Below, one piece after another: positions 26,665 to 36,069 of a stretch of 47,029 nt of DNA (its first letter is position 1; each line of letters starts with the position of its first letter). Where the stretch lies: the NCBI GenBank assembly GCA_024404025.1, contig JAKSQP010000018.1:1-47029 (forward strand), given 5' to 3'. Origin of the DNA: Clostridia bacterium (GTDB lineage Bacteria > Bacillota > Clostridia > Oscillospirales > Acutalibacteraceae). Made by a program: the position numbers and the translations under genes. The notes under the pieces were generated by a model that was not told the DNA's origin, made no database searches, and saw nothing but the letters and a program-made list of their open reading frames with translations.

Positions 26665-27432
26665 TTATCTCCTGAAAAGATTCCATTTGATGAAATAACT
26701 GAACATTGATTTGATGTGGATTATTTTAAGCTTGTTGTTTCTCTTTGAATCTCTTCCCCATTCGTGATAAACGGTAGCGTCGGGATAGAGAAGCACCTTG
26801 CTCACTCTGTTGATTTCTCTGACGAGGTCGCAGTCTTCAAAATACATAAAATAACGCTTGTCGAAGCCGCCGAGCTTTTTGAAAAGCTCTGTTCTGACGA
26901 ACATAAAGCAGCCGGTTGCGTTTTCAATCTGAATGGGCTTTGAGAGGTCTTCATCAAGCATTGCGTATTCACGCAGAAGCTTTGAAGGTTCGTCCTCGCT
27001 GCGAAGACGGCTCGCAACAAGATAGCGGAGCTTCGGATTTCTTTTTCCGAGGATCTGCGGCCTGCCGTCGGGGAATTTTATCTGCGGAGAGAGCATTCCG
27101 ACATCTTCACGGCTGTCAAGATAATCAGCCATCTGCGAAATTATGTCATCCTTTATGAGTATATCGGGGTTTATTATTGCATGGTATTCGGAATCAAGCA
27201 TATCCATAACCGAATTATGGCCTGCTCCGAAGCCGACATTTGCGCCGCTTCTGATTACCGTTGCCTGCGGATAGTTTTTTTCGATGAACTCCGGAGTGCC
27301 GTCGGTTGAGCCGTTGTCAACGATAAACAGACGGAACGGAGCTTTGGTGCATTCGTAAAGCGACTTTAACGCATTGTCAATTGTTCTGATGTTGTTATAA
27401 GTCACGATGCAGCCTGTTACGGGCTTATTCAT
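26665..27432 (-). CDS. GT2 glycosyltransferase (rhamnosyltransferase-like)
   Basis: The 255-aa protein begins CIVTYNNIRTIDNALKSL, contains VDNGSTDGTPEFIEKN, GFGAGHN and INPDILIK (the variant DxD site), and later TGCFMFVRTELFKKLGGFDKRYFMYFEDCDL with the catalytic-type ED. This pattern is usual for rhamnosyl- or other deoxyhexosyl-transferases of rhamnan and O-antigen-like polymers. It probably extends the surface polymer before export. A dTDP-rhamnose pathway is not in this window, so the sugar is uncertain. Confidence 0.85.
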   Translation of the reverse strand: MNKPVTGCIVTYNNIRTIDNALKSLYECTKAPFRLFIVDNGSTDGTPEFIEKNYPQATVIRSGANVGFGAGHNSVMDMLDSEYHAIINPDILIKDDIISQMADYLDSREDVGMLSPQIKFPDGRPQILGKRNPKLRYLVASRLRSEDEPSKLLREYAMLDEDLSKPIQIENATGCFMFVRTELFKKLGGFDKRYFMYFEDCDLVREINRVSKVLLYPDATVYHEWGRDSKRNNKLKIIHIKSMFSYFIKWNLFRR

Positions 27433-27467
27433 TATTTTTTATTTCCTTTCAAGGCACAAGCGGGAAA

Positions 27468-28154
27468 TTATATTTTTTTAAGCGAAGAAATCATATTGAT
27501 CCGCCATCTGATTTTCTGCTTTATCGAGGTTGCGGAGCCGGTCACATTTTCGCCGTGGCGGCGCCACAGGATCAGCGGCTTATCAAGGATAACGACCTTT
27601 CTGCCTCTTTTGATCGAGGCAAGAGCTATCCACCAGTCGTGCATTGCAGTGTCCCCGGGGAAAGGGATGCATTCCGATGCAATTTCTTTTGTGAACGCCA
27701 TGCAGCAGCCCACAAAGGTGTTGCGCAGAAGATTTTTTGAAAACGATGCGCCGGAGCCGTGAACCGCAAAATAGGACGGCTCGGTGGTATTCAGTTCTGC
27801 ATCCGTTACGCATGCATCGTGAAGAATTACATCAGCGCCTTTTTCAAATTCGGCGAGCATACGGCTGACCTTATCCGGCATCCAGACATCGTCCTGATCT
27901 GCGAGAAAAATAACATCTCCGGAGCAGCGATTGATTGCGTTTTCAAAATTCCTGACCACGCCCTTGCCTTCTCCCGCAAAATATTTAATGCGGGGATCGG
28001 CAATTGAGTCAATAACTGATTTGGTGGCTTTGAACGGGTTGTCATCCGAAACGATGATTTCATCGTTTTCGCTGAGCTGACAGAGAATTGATTCTATCTG
28101 CTCTTTTATATATTTTTCGCCGTTATATGCAGCGAGAGCAACCGAAATTTTCAT
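27468..28154 (-). CDS. GT2 glycosyltransferase, translationally coupled to lysS
   Basis: The 228-aa protein has a full GT2 start (ISVALAAYNGEKYIKEQIESIL), VSDDNPF, FLADQDDVWMPDK (DxD site) and MHDWWIALAS, the usual end of small rhamnosyl- or galactosyl-type GT2 enzymes. ATG 28154 shares a base with the lysS stop (TGATG), so the ribosome that finishes LysRS can restart here. An upstream extension would only overlap lysS in another frame. It opens the polymer gene run. The short distance to 27432 (36 bp) and lack of a terminator suggest that it heads an operon with the exporter and TarIJ genes. Confidence 0.85.
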   Translation of the reverse strand: MKISVALAAYNGEKYIKEQIESILCQLSENDEIIVSDDNPFKATKSVIDSIADPRIKYFAGEGKGVVRNFENAINRCSGDVIFLADQDDVWMPDKVSRMLAEFEKGADVILHDACVTDAELNTTEPSYFAVHGSGASFSKNLLRNTFVGCCMAFTKEIASECIPFPGDTAMHDWWIALASIKRGRKVVILDKPLILWRRHGENVTGSATSIKQKIRWRINMISSLKKI

Positions 28155-29770
28155 CAGTCGAGGCTCTTCATTGTGGGGAAGAGAAGAACATCTCTGATTG
28201 CGGATGAATCGGTGAGAAGCATACACATTCTGTCAATGCCGAAGCCGATGCCGCCTGTTGGGGGCATACCGTATTCAAGAGCCATAAGGAAGTCCTCATC
28301 GGTTGTGTTGGCTTCTTCATCGCCCATTGAAAGCTGGATTTCCTGAGCCTTGAAGCGTTCTCTCTGGTCGATCGGGTCATTAAGCTCCGAATAAGCGTTT
28401 GCCATTTCCCAGCCGTTCATGAAGAACTCAAAGCGCTCAACATATTCGGGATTTGAGGGCTTTTTCTTCGTGAGAGGAGAAATTTCAATGGGGTGATCCA
28501 TAACGAAAGTGGGCTGAATAAGATGCTCTTCAACGAATTCTTCAAAGAAGAGATTGAGAATGTCGCCCTTTCCGTGGCGTTCCTCATATTCAATATGATG
28601 TTCTTTGGCAACTTTGCGTGCCTGCTCAACATCTTTGATTTCGTTCCAGTCAACGCCCGAATACTTCTTAACGGCATCAACCATCGTAATTCTTTCAAAC
28701 GGCTTGCCGAGATCCATTTCGATTCCGTTATATGTGATTTTCGTTGTGCCGAGAACAACGGAAGCAAGATGTCTGTAAAGATTTTCGGTAAGGTCCATCA
28801 TGCCGTTATAGTCCGTATAAGCCTGATAGAGCTCCATAAGAGTGAATTCGGGGTTGTGTCTTGTGTCAACACCCTCGTTTCTGAAAACTCTGCCGATTTC
28901 ATAAACTCTTTCCATGCCGCCGACAATAAGTCTTTTGAGGTAAAGCTCAAGAGAAATGCGGAGCTTAACATCCTCATCAAGAGCATTGAAATGAGTTTCA
29001 AAGGGCCTTGCGGATGCGCCGCCTGCGTTGGGAACAAGCATCGGCGTTTCAACCTCAATGAAGCCCTGGCCGTCAAGATATTTTCTGATTTCGCTGATGA
29101 TGGCGGATCTCTTGCGGAATGTATCCTTGACCTCGGGGTTCATAATGAGATCAAGATAACGCCTTCTGTATCTTGTGTCGGTATCGGTCAGACCGTGGAA
29201 TTTTTCGGGCAGGGGAAGAAGCGACTTTGAAAGAAGGGTCATTTCGCTTGCGTGAATCGAAATTTCACCCGTCTTTGTTCTGAAAGCGTAACCTTTAACG
29301 CCGAAGGTGTCGCCTATATCGGATTTCTTGAATTCAGCGTAGGAATCTTCACCAACCGAATCTTTCGAAACATAAACCTGAATGTTTCCGCTGAGATCAC
29401 GGATATTGCAGAACGAAGCCTTGCCCATAACACGCTTGAACATCATTCTGCCGGCAATTGCAGCGTTGATGGGACTTGCGTCCATAATTGCTCTGCGCTC
29501 GTTATAATCCTCGTTAACGGCGGCTCTTGCGGCCTGTTCGTCCATGCCTTCGGTGTCAACGGGCTTTCTGCCGCCGATAAGCTCTGCTTCGTGAGCGTTA
29601 TATAATTCTTTGATTTCTTCAGAATGATGGGTCTGGTCGAATTTAGTGATAACAAACGGATCTTTTCCGGCGTTCTGAAGAGCTTCGAGCTTTTCAATCC
29701 TTATTTTGCGAAGCTCATTTATATCCTGCTCCTGCTCGGGAGCGGCATTGACATTTTTTTCTTCTGCCAT
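28154..29770 (-). CDS. lysS: Lysyl-tRNA synthetase, class II
   Basis: The 538-aa protein carries an acidic N-terminal lead, an OB-fold anticodon-binding domain (about residues 70-170) and the class II catalytic core with motif 1 (FIEVETPMLVPNAGG), motif 2 (FRNEGVDTRHNPEFTLMELY) and motif 3 (GFGIDRMCMLLTDSSAIRDVLLFP). The family length is about 500. ATG 29770 is chosen because AAAGGA lies 9 nt upstream; ATG 29779 is too close to that site. It follows greA by 77 bp and is directly coupled to a glycosyltransferase gene, so lysine charging and surface-polymer genes share a transcript. No T-box is seen. Confidence 0.97.
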   Translation of the reverse strand: MAEEKNVNAAPEQEQDINELRKIRIEKLEALQNAGKDPFVITKFDQTHHSEEIKELYNAHEAELIGGRKPVDTEGMDEQAARAAVNEDYNERRAIMDASPINAAIAGRMMFKRVMGKASFCNIRDLSGNIQVYVSKDSVGEDSYAEFKKSDIGDTFGVKGYAFRTKTGEISIHASEMTLLSKSLLPLPEKFHGLTDTDTRYRRRYLDLIMNPEVKDTFRKRSAIISEIRKYLDGQGFIEVETPMLVPNAGGASARPFETHFNALDEDVKLRISLELYLKRLIVGGMERVYEIGRVFRNEGVDTRHNPEFTLMELYQAYTDYNGMMDLTENLYRHLASVVLGTTKITYNGIEMDLGKPFERITMVDAVKKYSGVDWNEIKDVEQARKVAKEHHIEYEERHGKGDILNLFFEEFVEEHLIQPTFVMDHPIEISPLTKKKPSNPEYVERFEFFMNGWEMANAYSELNDPIDQRERFKAQEIQLSMGDEEANTTDEDFLMALEYGMPPTGGIGFGIDRMCMLLTDSSAIRDVLLFPTMKSLD

Positions 29771-29847
29771 TTGATTCATTCCTTTCAAGCTATATAACAT
29801 CATAAGCGACAGCCGAAAGACTGCCGCCGTATATTTCATAATTGCAT

Positions 29848-30318
29848 TTATTTGGAGATTGCAAGAACCTTCATATCAAAAAACTTGTTGTTCGGGGCGG
29901 CAACCTTAACAATGTCGCCGACCTTTTTGCCCATAACCGCCGAGCCGACGGGAGAAAGATCGGAAATGATTCCCTTTTCAATGTCGCTGTTGCCGAGAAT
30001 TTTGTATTCAACTTCCTCGTTGAATGTCATATCGAGAAGAGTGACCTTTGAACCGATGCGGATAACCTCTCCGGTAAGCTCTTCTTCATCAAGAATAACA
30101 GCATTGCGGAGTTCTGCTTCAAGTCTTGCGATTTCGGCTTCCATTTTGGCCTGCTCGTTCATTGCTTCATCATATTCGGCGTTTTCGGAAAGGTCGCCGT
30201 GTGAACGTGCTTCTTTGATTTTTTCAGCTATATCGTCTCTGCCGTCTGTTTTGAGAATGTTGAGCTGAGCGCTGAGCTTTTCAAAGTCTTCACGGGTAAG
30301 AACAGTAGTCTTTTCCAT
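29848..30318 (-). CDS. greA: Transcription elongation factor GreA
   Basis: The 156-aa protein has the N-terminal coiled coil (TREDFEKLSAQLNILK to ARLEAELRNAVIL, residues about 5-75), with DLSENAEYDEAMNEQ at its tip, and the C-terminal FKBP-like domain (GSKVTLLDM, PVGSAVMGKKVGDIV). GreA rescues backtracked RNA polymerase by stimulating transcript cleavage. ATG 30318 follows AAAGGAG at 10 nt. It is first in the run greA-lysS-polymer genes. Confidence 0.96.
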   Translation of the reverse strand: MEKTTVLTREDFEKLSAQLNILKTDGRDDIAEKIKEARSHGDLSENAEYDEAMNEQAKMEAEIARLEAELRNAVILDEEELTGEVIRIGSKVTLLDMTFNEEVEYKILGNSDIEKGIISDLSPVGSAVMGKKVGDIVKVAAPNNKFFDMKVLAISK

Positions 30319-30373
30319 TTTGATATATCTCCTTTGCATGGCAAATTAGTTACATATAACCATTATCGCATAT

Positions 30374-30402
30374 ATTATAAATAAATAATATATAAAAGTC
30401 AA
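30374..30402 (-). promoter_or_regulatory. Promoter of greA-lysS and probably the polymer genes
   Basis: On the minus strand TTGACT (30402-30397), 17-nt spacer, TATAAT (30379-30374). No terminator is apparent between here and the end of the minus-strand run at 20909. Confidence 0.7.
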
Positions 30403-30425
30403 GTGTTTGAGCGGAACTTCATATA

Positions 30426-31253
30426 TTAAGCGCCGTTTTCCGCAATGGAAGAAATAAGGTCGGCAAATGCGGATTCTCCGCCTCTTCTGATTATGTCGAT
30501 TCTTTCACATACCGAATTTTCGTATGTGCGGGAACCGCAAAGCTCTGTTACCGCTCCTGCAAATAATACGGGATCAATGCCGTTTCCTGTTATTGATTTA
30601 TGCTCTTCGAGCAGCACGATCCCGCTTCCGATAACCGTTGTTTTTCCTCTGACCGTTTTATCCGGAGCAAAAACTATATCGGCTGAAACGAATTCGTTTT
30701 TTTCGCCGCCGCAGAATATCACGGCGTCCCTTTTTGAGCTTTTTTCAAAGGATGTGCGGAGCATTACCGATGCGCCCGTTTTTTCGAGAATATCTGTGCA
30801 TACGGGAATATATTTTTCGATTTTTTCCGTTATGACCTTGATTGATGAACAAAGCGGAACAAGGCGGCAAAGCTCCTGCGTGAATTTGGCTTCCCGGTCG
30901 CAGAGCGTGAGGACGAATGAATCGGGCGGAAGCTTAACCGTGTCAAGGATTTCAAGCGCTGTATTCAAGCAAAGACCATATAAAAAACCGGAGGGGATAA
31001 AAGGCGAGATATGCTGATTTGCGGGCAGAGAAATCGTCTCGGGAGCAATAACTCTTGAGGTGTATCTGCCGCATTTGCCGATCACTTTTTTCCATTCGAT
31101 CCCGTTCTTTCCGTTAAATATTTCAAGCACGGCAAACGGCATTCCGTCGGCGGTGCGGATAAATTCCGCAGGTTTTTCGTCAACGGCTTTTTTCATTTTT
31201 CTTGAAGCAAAAAATCCGCTCGGAGCATCAACTGGTTTTAAAATAACAAACAC
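30426..31253 (-). CDS. Protein of unknown function
   Basis: The 275-aa protein has no signal peptide, no clear membrane helix and no motif that I recognise. It opens with a beta-strand (FVILKPVDAPSGFF), has a short KWxKVIGKCGRYTSRVIAPE-like segment (about residues 60-80) that looks conserved in style, and a Rossmann-like middle part (PPDSFVLTLCDREAKFTQEL, CSSIKVITEKIEKYIPVCTDILEKTGASVML) that could bind a nucleotide or act as a shape sensor. GTG 31253 is chosen because AAAGGA lies 10 nt upstream; ATG 31274 and TTG 31292 are possible but have no RBS. It lies between greA and rsuA on the same strand and may belong to a sporulation or wall process. Confidence 0.65.
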   Translation of the reverse strand: MFVILKPVDAPSGFFASRKMKKAVDEKPAEFIRTADGMPFAVLEIFNGKNGIEWKKVIGKCGRYTSRVIAPETISLPANQHISPFIPSGFLYGLCLNTALEILDTVKLPPDSFVLTLCDREAKFTQELCRLVPLCSSIKVITEKIEKYIPVCTDILEKTGASVMLRTSFEKSSKRDAVIFCGGEKNEFVSADIVFAPDKTVRGKTTVIGSGIVLLEEHKSITGNGIDPVLFAGAVTELCGSRTYENSVCERIDIIRRGGESAFADLISSIAENGA

Positions 31254-31324
31254 ACTATCACTATCCTTTCGCATTCGCTGAATTATATGCAAAAGAAACG
31301 GTGATAATGTGTTGTGAAGCCGGA

Positions 31325-32047
31325 TTATTCGTCACGGAAAATCAAATCAAGCTCTTCGTCTGCAAGCTCTCTGCATTCGCCCTCTTTGAGGCTTTCGTCA
31401 AGCTTCAAAGCGCCTATTGAAATTCTGCGAAGATGCTCAACATTGTTTCCGAGAGAAGCAAACATTCTTTTAACCTGGTGATATTTGCCCTCTCTGATTT
31501 TTATTCTTGCGCCGGGTAAACCGTTGATATCTATGGCTTCAACGATTGCCGGCAGACATTCTGTTCCGTCGCCGAGGGTTATCCCGGCTTCGAGCTTTGC
31601 AATGTCGTTTTCGTCGATTGCAAAGGAAAGAATTGTCTCGTATGTTTTATAGACATGGTGAGCGGGACTCATGATTCTGTGGCAGAGTGCACCGTCATCG
31701 GTGATGATAAGCAGACCCGTTGTGTCACGGTCAAGCCTTCCGCAGGGGAAAAGCGAACGGCGTTTGAGGTCTTCGGGGATTATGTCGATAACCGTTTCTT
31801 TGTTCGGATCTTCGGTTGCGCTGATAACGCCCTGCGGCTTGTTGAGCATAATATAAATATGTTCTTTTAATGTGAAATCATATCCGTCAACGGTTATTTC
31901 ATCGCTTTCGGTGTCTATCAGCTCCTCTGCACGCAGAGTCCGCTGACCGTTGACCGCAGCAGCACCGTTTTTGATAAGATTTCTCGCTTCTTTTCTTGAA
32001 ACATTGCAGTTGAGCGCAATGACTTTATCAAGGCGTTTTAGTCCCAT
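31325..32047 (-). CDS. Pseudouridine synthase, RsuA/RluB family
   Basis: The 240-aa protein has an N-terminal S4 RNA-binding domain (LDKVIALNCNVSRKEARNLIKNG) and the catalytic motif GRLDRDTTGLLIITDDG with Asp at about residue 105, then YETILSF and REGKYHQVKRMFASLG near the end, as in RsuA and RluB. It modifies a uridine in 16S or 23S rRNA; the length and sequence favour RsuA (U516). ATG 32047 follows an excellent RBS (GGAGGTGATC), so no upstream extension is used. Confidence 0.9.
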   Translation of the reverse strand: MGLKRLDKVIALNCNVSRKEARNLIKNGAAAVNGQRTLRAEELIDTESDEITVDGYDFTLKEHIYIMLNKPQGVISATEDPNKETVIDIIPEDLKRRSLFPCGRLDRDTTGLLIITDDGALCHRIMSPAHHVYKTYETILSFAIDENDIAKLEAGITLGDGTECLPAIVEAIDINGLPGARIKIREGKYHQVKRMFASLGNNVEHLRRISIGALKLDESLKEGECRELADEELDLIFRDE

Positions 32048-32066
32048 TTGATCACCTCCGCCGGAA

Positions 32067-32122
32067 TAAAAAAGTACGGATAAGAGGAAAACGGAGTTCC
32101 CGGTCTGCCTCATATCCGTACT
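32067..32122 (-). terminator. Terminator after gap
   Basis: On the minus strand AGTACGGATA-T-GAGG (32122-32108) pairs with CCTC-T-TATCCGTACT (32087-32073), and six T residues follow. It isolates gap from the rsuA-like gene. Confidence 0.85.
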
Positions 32123-32156
32123 GATTCATTTGATTTATATCGTGCTTAAGGTACGA

Positions 32157-33194
32157 TTATGCAAGCTCTGCGAAATACTTGATTGTGCGGACCATCTGGC
32201 TTGTGTAGCTGTTTTCATTGTCATACCATGAAACAACCTGAACCTGATAGAGACCGTCGCCAAGCTCTGAGACCATTGTCTGAGTTGCATCGAAGAGTGA
32301 ACCGAACTTCATGCCGATAACGTCGGATGAAACGATCTGATCTTCGTTGTAGCCGAAGGATTCGGAAGCAGCAGCCTTCATAGCGGCGTTGATGCCTTCC
32401 TTGGTTACGTTTTCGCCCTTAACAACAGCGGTAAGGATTGTTGTTGAGCCTGTGGGAACGGGAACTCTCTGAGCGGAGCCGATAAGTTTGCCGTTGAGTT
32501 CGGGGATAACAAGGCCGATTGCCTTTGCAGCGCCTGTTGAGTTGGGAACGATGTTTGCAGCGCCTGCACGTGCTCTTCTGAGGTCACCCTTTCTATGAGG
32601 ACCGTCAAGGATCATCTGGTCGCCTGTGTATGCGTGAATCGTGCTCATGATGCCGCTCTGGATTGCTGCGTAATCATTGAGAGCCTTTGCCATGGGAGCA
32701 AGGCAGTTTGTTGTGCATGATGCAGCGGAGATGATCTGATCATCAGCGGTAAGAGTGTCATTATTAACTGAGAAAACGATAGTTTTGAGGTCGTTGCCTG
32801 CGGGAGCGGAAATAACAACCTTCTTTGCGCCTGCGTTGATGTGAGCCATGCTCTTGTCCTTTGAGCAGTAGAAACCTGTGCATTCAAGAACAACGTCAAC
32901 ACCGAGTTCACCCCAGGGGCAGTTTACGGCGTCTTTTTCAGCATAGATCTTGAGGGTCTTGCCGTCAACCGTGATCGTGTTGGCTTCGTCGTCAGCACTT
33001 ACTGTGTGAGTGTTTTCGCCGATCTTGCCGCAATAGCCGCCCTGAGCGGTGTCGAACTTGAGAAGATGAGCAAGCATTGAGGGCTTTGTAAGATCGTTGA
33101 TGGCAACGATTTCATAACCTTCTGCGCCGAACATCTGTCTGAATGCAAGACGACCGATACGACCGAATCCGTTGATTGCAACTTTAACTGACAT
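32157..33194 (-). CDS. gap: Glyceraldehyde-3-phosphate dehydrogenase, type I
   Basis: The 345-aa protein is typical in length. [15 protein letters not shown] is the NAD-binding start, [17 protein letters not shown] contains the active Cys at about residue 159, and [39 protein letters not shown] follows with the phosphate-binding [10 protein letters not shown]. The C-terminus [15 protein letters not shown] is intact. It is a glycolytic enzyme of the cytoplasm. The gene is monocistronic, with its own promoter and a strong terminator, and is read from GGAGGT at 8 nt before the ATG. Confidence 0.97.
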   Translation of the reverse strand: MSVKVAINGFGRIGRLAFRQMFGAEGYEIVAINDLTKPSMLAHLLKFDTAQGGYCGKIGENTHTVSADDEANTITVDGKTLKIYAEKDAVNCPWGELGVDVVLECTGFYCSKDKSMAHINAGAKKVVISAPAGNDLKTIVFSVNNDTLTADDQIISAASCTTNCLAPMAKALNDYAAIQSGIMSTIHAYTGDQMILDGPHRKGDLRRARAGAANIVPNSTGAAKAIGLVIPELNGKLIGSAQRVPVPTGSTTILTAVVKGENVTKEGINAAMKAAASESFGYNEDQIVSSDVIGMKFGSLFDATQTMVSELGDGLYQVQVVSWYDNENSYTSQMVRTIKYFAELA

Positions 33195-33240
33195 AATGAA
33201 TAACCTCCAAATATGATTGTTTTAATTTAAGACCATAACT

Positions 33241-33269
33241 ATTTTATACATTTTGTGTCAAATAATCAA
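33241..33269 (-). promoter_or_regulatory. Promoter of gap
   Basis: On the minus strand TTGATT (33269-33264), 17-nt spacer, TAAAAT (33246-33241), 46 bp before the start. Confidence 0.6.
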
Positions 33270-33379
33270 GCATTTTTTCGCTATTCCGAAATATTCGGTA
33301 AGTTTAACAAAATTATCCGTCAATACATTTGTTTCCGTGTAATTCTGCCAATATTATAATTCCAAAAAAGAAAAATAAA

Positions 33380-33862
33380 TCATTTGTGATATTTGCCGCC
33401 GCCGGAAATCATAAACGCACGGTAAAGCTGCTCAAGAAGCATAACTCTTGCAAGCTGATGAGGGAAGGTCATCGGGCTCATCGAAAGTCGAAGTTTTGCC
33501 TTTGATTTGACTTTTTCGGAAAGACCGTGTGAGCCGCCGATTATAAAACAGAGGCTGCCCCGGCCGGATAATGCACAGCTTTCGATTTCCTGCGAGAATT
33601 TTTCGGACGGCATCATTTTTCCTTCAATGCACATTGGGAAAACCGCTTCGTTCGGATTGATTTTTGCAAGGATCCGCTCTGCTTCATCATCGAGCGCGGC
33701 TTTTATCTGCGAAGGATTCGGATCCTCCGGCAGACGGGCAGGAGCAAGCTCCGTAATTTTCAGTTTGCAGAATGCGCCGAGTCTTTTTTCATATTCAGCA
33801 CACGCCATGCGGAGATAGTCCTCTTTGAGTTTTCCTATGCAGATAAGATTTATGTTTATCAT
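33380..33862 (-). CDS. rlmH: 23S rRNA (pseudouridine-1915-N3)-methyltransferase RlmH
   Basis: The 160-aa SPOUT methyltransferase starts with INLICIGKLKEDYLR and ends with IGGSHGLSEKVKSKAKLRLS, FPHQLARVMLLEQLYRAFMISGGGKYHK (in part), the knotted SAM-binding part and active-site tail of RlmH. It methylates Psi1915 in helix 69. ATG 33862 fits because GAGGTG lies just upstream. It is downstream of the MBL-fold gene by 10 bp, the usual yycJ-rlmH order in Firmicutes. Confidence 0.95.
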   Translation of the reverse strand: MININLICIGKLKEDYLRMACAEYEKRLGAFCKLKITELAPARLPEDPNPSQIKAALDDEAERILAKINPNEAVFPMCIEGKMMPSEKFSQEIESCALSGRGSLCFIIGGSHGLSEKVKSKAKLRLSMSPMTFPHQLARVMLLEQLYRAFMISGGGKYHK

Positions 33863-33872
33863 ATCGTTCACC

Positions 33873-34655
33873 TCAGAGAGTAATCAGCGGGTTGTTGTCA
33901 AGAGCAACCGAGAGCTTATAGTCGGTTTCGGCTGCGCCTGCCATCGTCATTGCGGCGTGGGTCGTTTCATAGGCGAGCGAGGGAATGTTGTTTTCCTTGC
34001 TTAAGTGGCCGAGAATAAAATGAGATGTGCCGGACTGAAGCAGCTTTACTGCGGTATCCGCACACAATTCGTTTGAAAGATGGCCGTGGTTTGAAAGAAT
34101 TCTCTGCTTGAGAAAATACGGATAAGGACCGTTCTGAAGCATTCCCACATCGTGATTTGATTCAAGCAGAACAAGGTCACTTCCGTAAATCGAATTCATA
34201 ACGGTTTCGGTCATCGTTCCCATATCCGTTGCAACCGAAATACGCTTTCCGTCCGGCATAAGCACGGAATATCCGCAGCTTTCACGGCTGTCATGCGGAG
34301 TTCTGAACGGCCTGACGAACATACCGCCTGCCTCACAGCCTCCGTCGGGGATTATGTAAGCATCAAACTTGCCGCTGAAAACATTGAGGTCATTCATCCC
34401 TTCAAGCGTACCTCTTGATGCGTAAACATTTATGCCGTATTTTGAGGCAAAAACACGGATTCCGGCAATGTGGTCATTATGCTCGTGGGTAACGAAAATT
34501 CCGCAGATTTTTCCGGGGTTGACACCGATGTCGAGAAGAGCTGCTTCGGTGCGCTTTGCGCTGACGCCGATGTCGATCAGAATTCCGGATTCGCCGTTTC
34601 CGATATATGTACAGTTTCCGCTGCTTGAAGAAAATAAAGAACAGAATTCAGTCAT
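33873..34655 (-). CDS. MBL-fold metallo-hydrolase, YycJ/WalJ-like
   Basis: The 260-aa protein has the metallo-beta-lactamase motif THEHNDHIAGI near residue 56 (HxHxDH), FRTPHDSRESCGY, ISVATDMG and ESNHD, with HLSNELCAD and LGHLSKENN at the end. YycJ/WalJ proteins are 5'-3' exonuclease-like and linked to coordination of DNA replication and cell division. The early segment FCSLFSSSSGNCTYIG is family-typical. It is just ahead of rlmH and after murA, in agreement with other Firmicutes. Confidence 0.9.
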   Translation of the reverse strand: MTEFCSLFSSSSGNCTYIGNGESGILIDIGVSAKRTEAALLDIGVNPGKICGIFVTHEHNDHIAGIRVFASKYGINVYASRGTLEGMNDLNVFSGKFDAYIIPDGGCEAGGMFVRPFRTPHDSRESCGYSVLMPDGKRISVATDMGTMTETVMNSIYGSDLVLLESNHDVGMLQNGPYPYFLKQRILSNHGHLSNELCADTAVKLLQSGTSHFILGHLSKENNIPSLAYETTHAAMTMAGAAETDYKLSVALDNNPLITL

Positions 34656-34699
34656 TGCATAAACCTCAAAAATGGGCTGCCATAGGGCAGCCCAAAATT

Positions 34700-35992
34700 T
34701 TATCCTACTGTTGCGAGCGAATCGGAATCGGGATAATAAACTCTCTTTATATCTGCGCCGATTGCGCTGAATTTTTCAACTACATATTCATAGCCTCTGT
34801 CAATGTGGACTATGTCTTCGATTTCAGTTGTGCCCTTTGCGGCAATGCCGGCAATGATCATTGCGGCGCCTGCACGAAGGTCATCGGCTCTGACGGGCGC
34901 ACCCTTAAGCATTTCAACGCCCTGAACGACCGCAAGCTGGCCGTCAACGCTGATTGAAGCGCCCATTCTGTTGAGCTGTTCGGTATAGCGGAAGCGGTTG
35001 GACCAGATGCTTTCGGTAATGATGCTTGTGCCTTCCGCAATTGCAAGAAGAACTGCCATCTGAGGCTGCATATCAGTCGGGAATCCGGGATGCGGCATAG
35101 TCTTTATGTTGCATCTGCCGGGTTTCTTTTTGAGCGAAACACGGACCGCATCATCAAATTCTTCAACGACTGCGCCGCATTCGACAAGCTTGTTTGAAAT
35201 TGATTCAAGATGCTTCGGGATAACATTCTTGATGAGAACATCTCCGAACGAAGCGGCGGCGGCAACCATATATGTGCCGGCCTCGATCTGATCGGGAATG
35301 ATGGAGTAAGTGCATCCGTGAAGATTCTGAACGCCTCTGATTTTGATAACATCGGTTCCGGCGCCTCTGACATCCGCACCCATTGAATTGAGGAAGTTGG
35401 CAAGGTCAACGATATGAGGCTCCTTTGCAGCATTTTCGATGACCGTTAATCCCGAAGCCTTGACTGCGGCGAGCATGATGTTGACCGTTGCGCCGACGGA
35501 AACCATATCAAGATAAATCGGGCTTCCTGTAAGCTTTTCGGAAACTGCCTCAACAATGGCGTTATCCTCTATTGAAATGTTTGCTCCGAGAAGCTCGAAG
35601 CCCTTTATGTGCTGGTCAATAGGTCTCGGGCCGAGATAGCAGCCGCCGGGCATCGCAACCTTTGCCTTGCCGAATCTGCCGAGAAGAGCGCCTATAAAAT
35701 AGTATGATGCACGGAGATGCTTTGTCATTTCGTGGGAAATAACATGGGAATTGACATGGCGGGCATCAACCTCAATGGTGCTGTTATTAATAAGTTTAAC
35801 ATCCGCTCCGATCTGCTTGAGAGCTTTCATCATATAGCTGACATCGCTTATCGAAGCCGGAAGATTATCAATTATACATATATCTTCTGAAAGAATGGCG
35901 GCGGGGATGATTGCAAGAGCCGCATTTTTTGCACCGCTTATGGTGACTTCACCGTGCAGAGGACTGCCTCCGTTGATGACGAATTTTTCCAA
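34700..35992 (-). CDS. murA: UDP-N-acetylglucosamine 1-carboxyvinyltransferase MurA
   Basis: The 430-aa enzyme transfers enolpyruvate to UDP-GlcNAc, the first committed step of peptidoglycan synthesis. GEVTISGAKNAAL near the N-terminus holds the Lys-Asn pair and PGGCYLGPRPIDQHIKGFELLGA near residue 115 holds the active Cys that fosfomycin attacks; it is intact, so fosfomycin sensitivity would be expected. TTG 35992 is chosen because AGAGGG lies 8 nt ahead and the family begins with EKFVINGG; the ATG at 36046 has no RBS. Confidence 0.94.
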   Translation of the reverse strand: MEKFVINGGSPLHGEVTISGAKNAALAIIPAAILSEDICIIDNLPASISDVSYMMKALKQIGADVKLINNSTIEVDARHVNSHVISHEMTKHLRASYYFIGALLGRFGKAKVAMPGGCYLGPRPIDQHIKGFELLGANISIEDNAIVEAVSEKLTGSPIYLDMVSVGATVNIMLAAVKASGLTVIENAAKEPHIVDLANFLNSMGADVRGAGTDVIKIRGVQNLHGCTYSIIPDQIEAGTYMVAAAASFGDVLIKNVIPKHLESISNKLVECGAVVEEFDDAVRVSLKKKPGRCNIKTMPHPGFPTDMQPQMAVLLAIAEGTSIITESIWSNRFRYTEQLNRMGASISVDGQLAVVQGVEMLKGAPVRADDLRAGAAMIIAGIAAKGTTEIEDIVHIDRGYEYVVEKFSAIGADIKRVYYPDSDSLATVG

Positions 35993-36069
35993 GAGCGAAT
36001 CCCTCTTTTCTTCTTGATTCGATAAAAATATATAAAAATTACGCAAAATCTCATTTTAATATCCTACGC

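Noticed and set aside
29771..29847. T-box before lysS
   Set aside because: The gap is only 77 bp and lacks the T-box sequence and a terminator.
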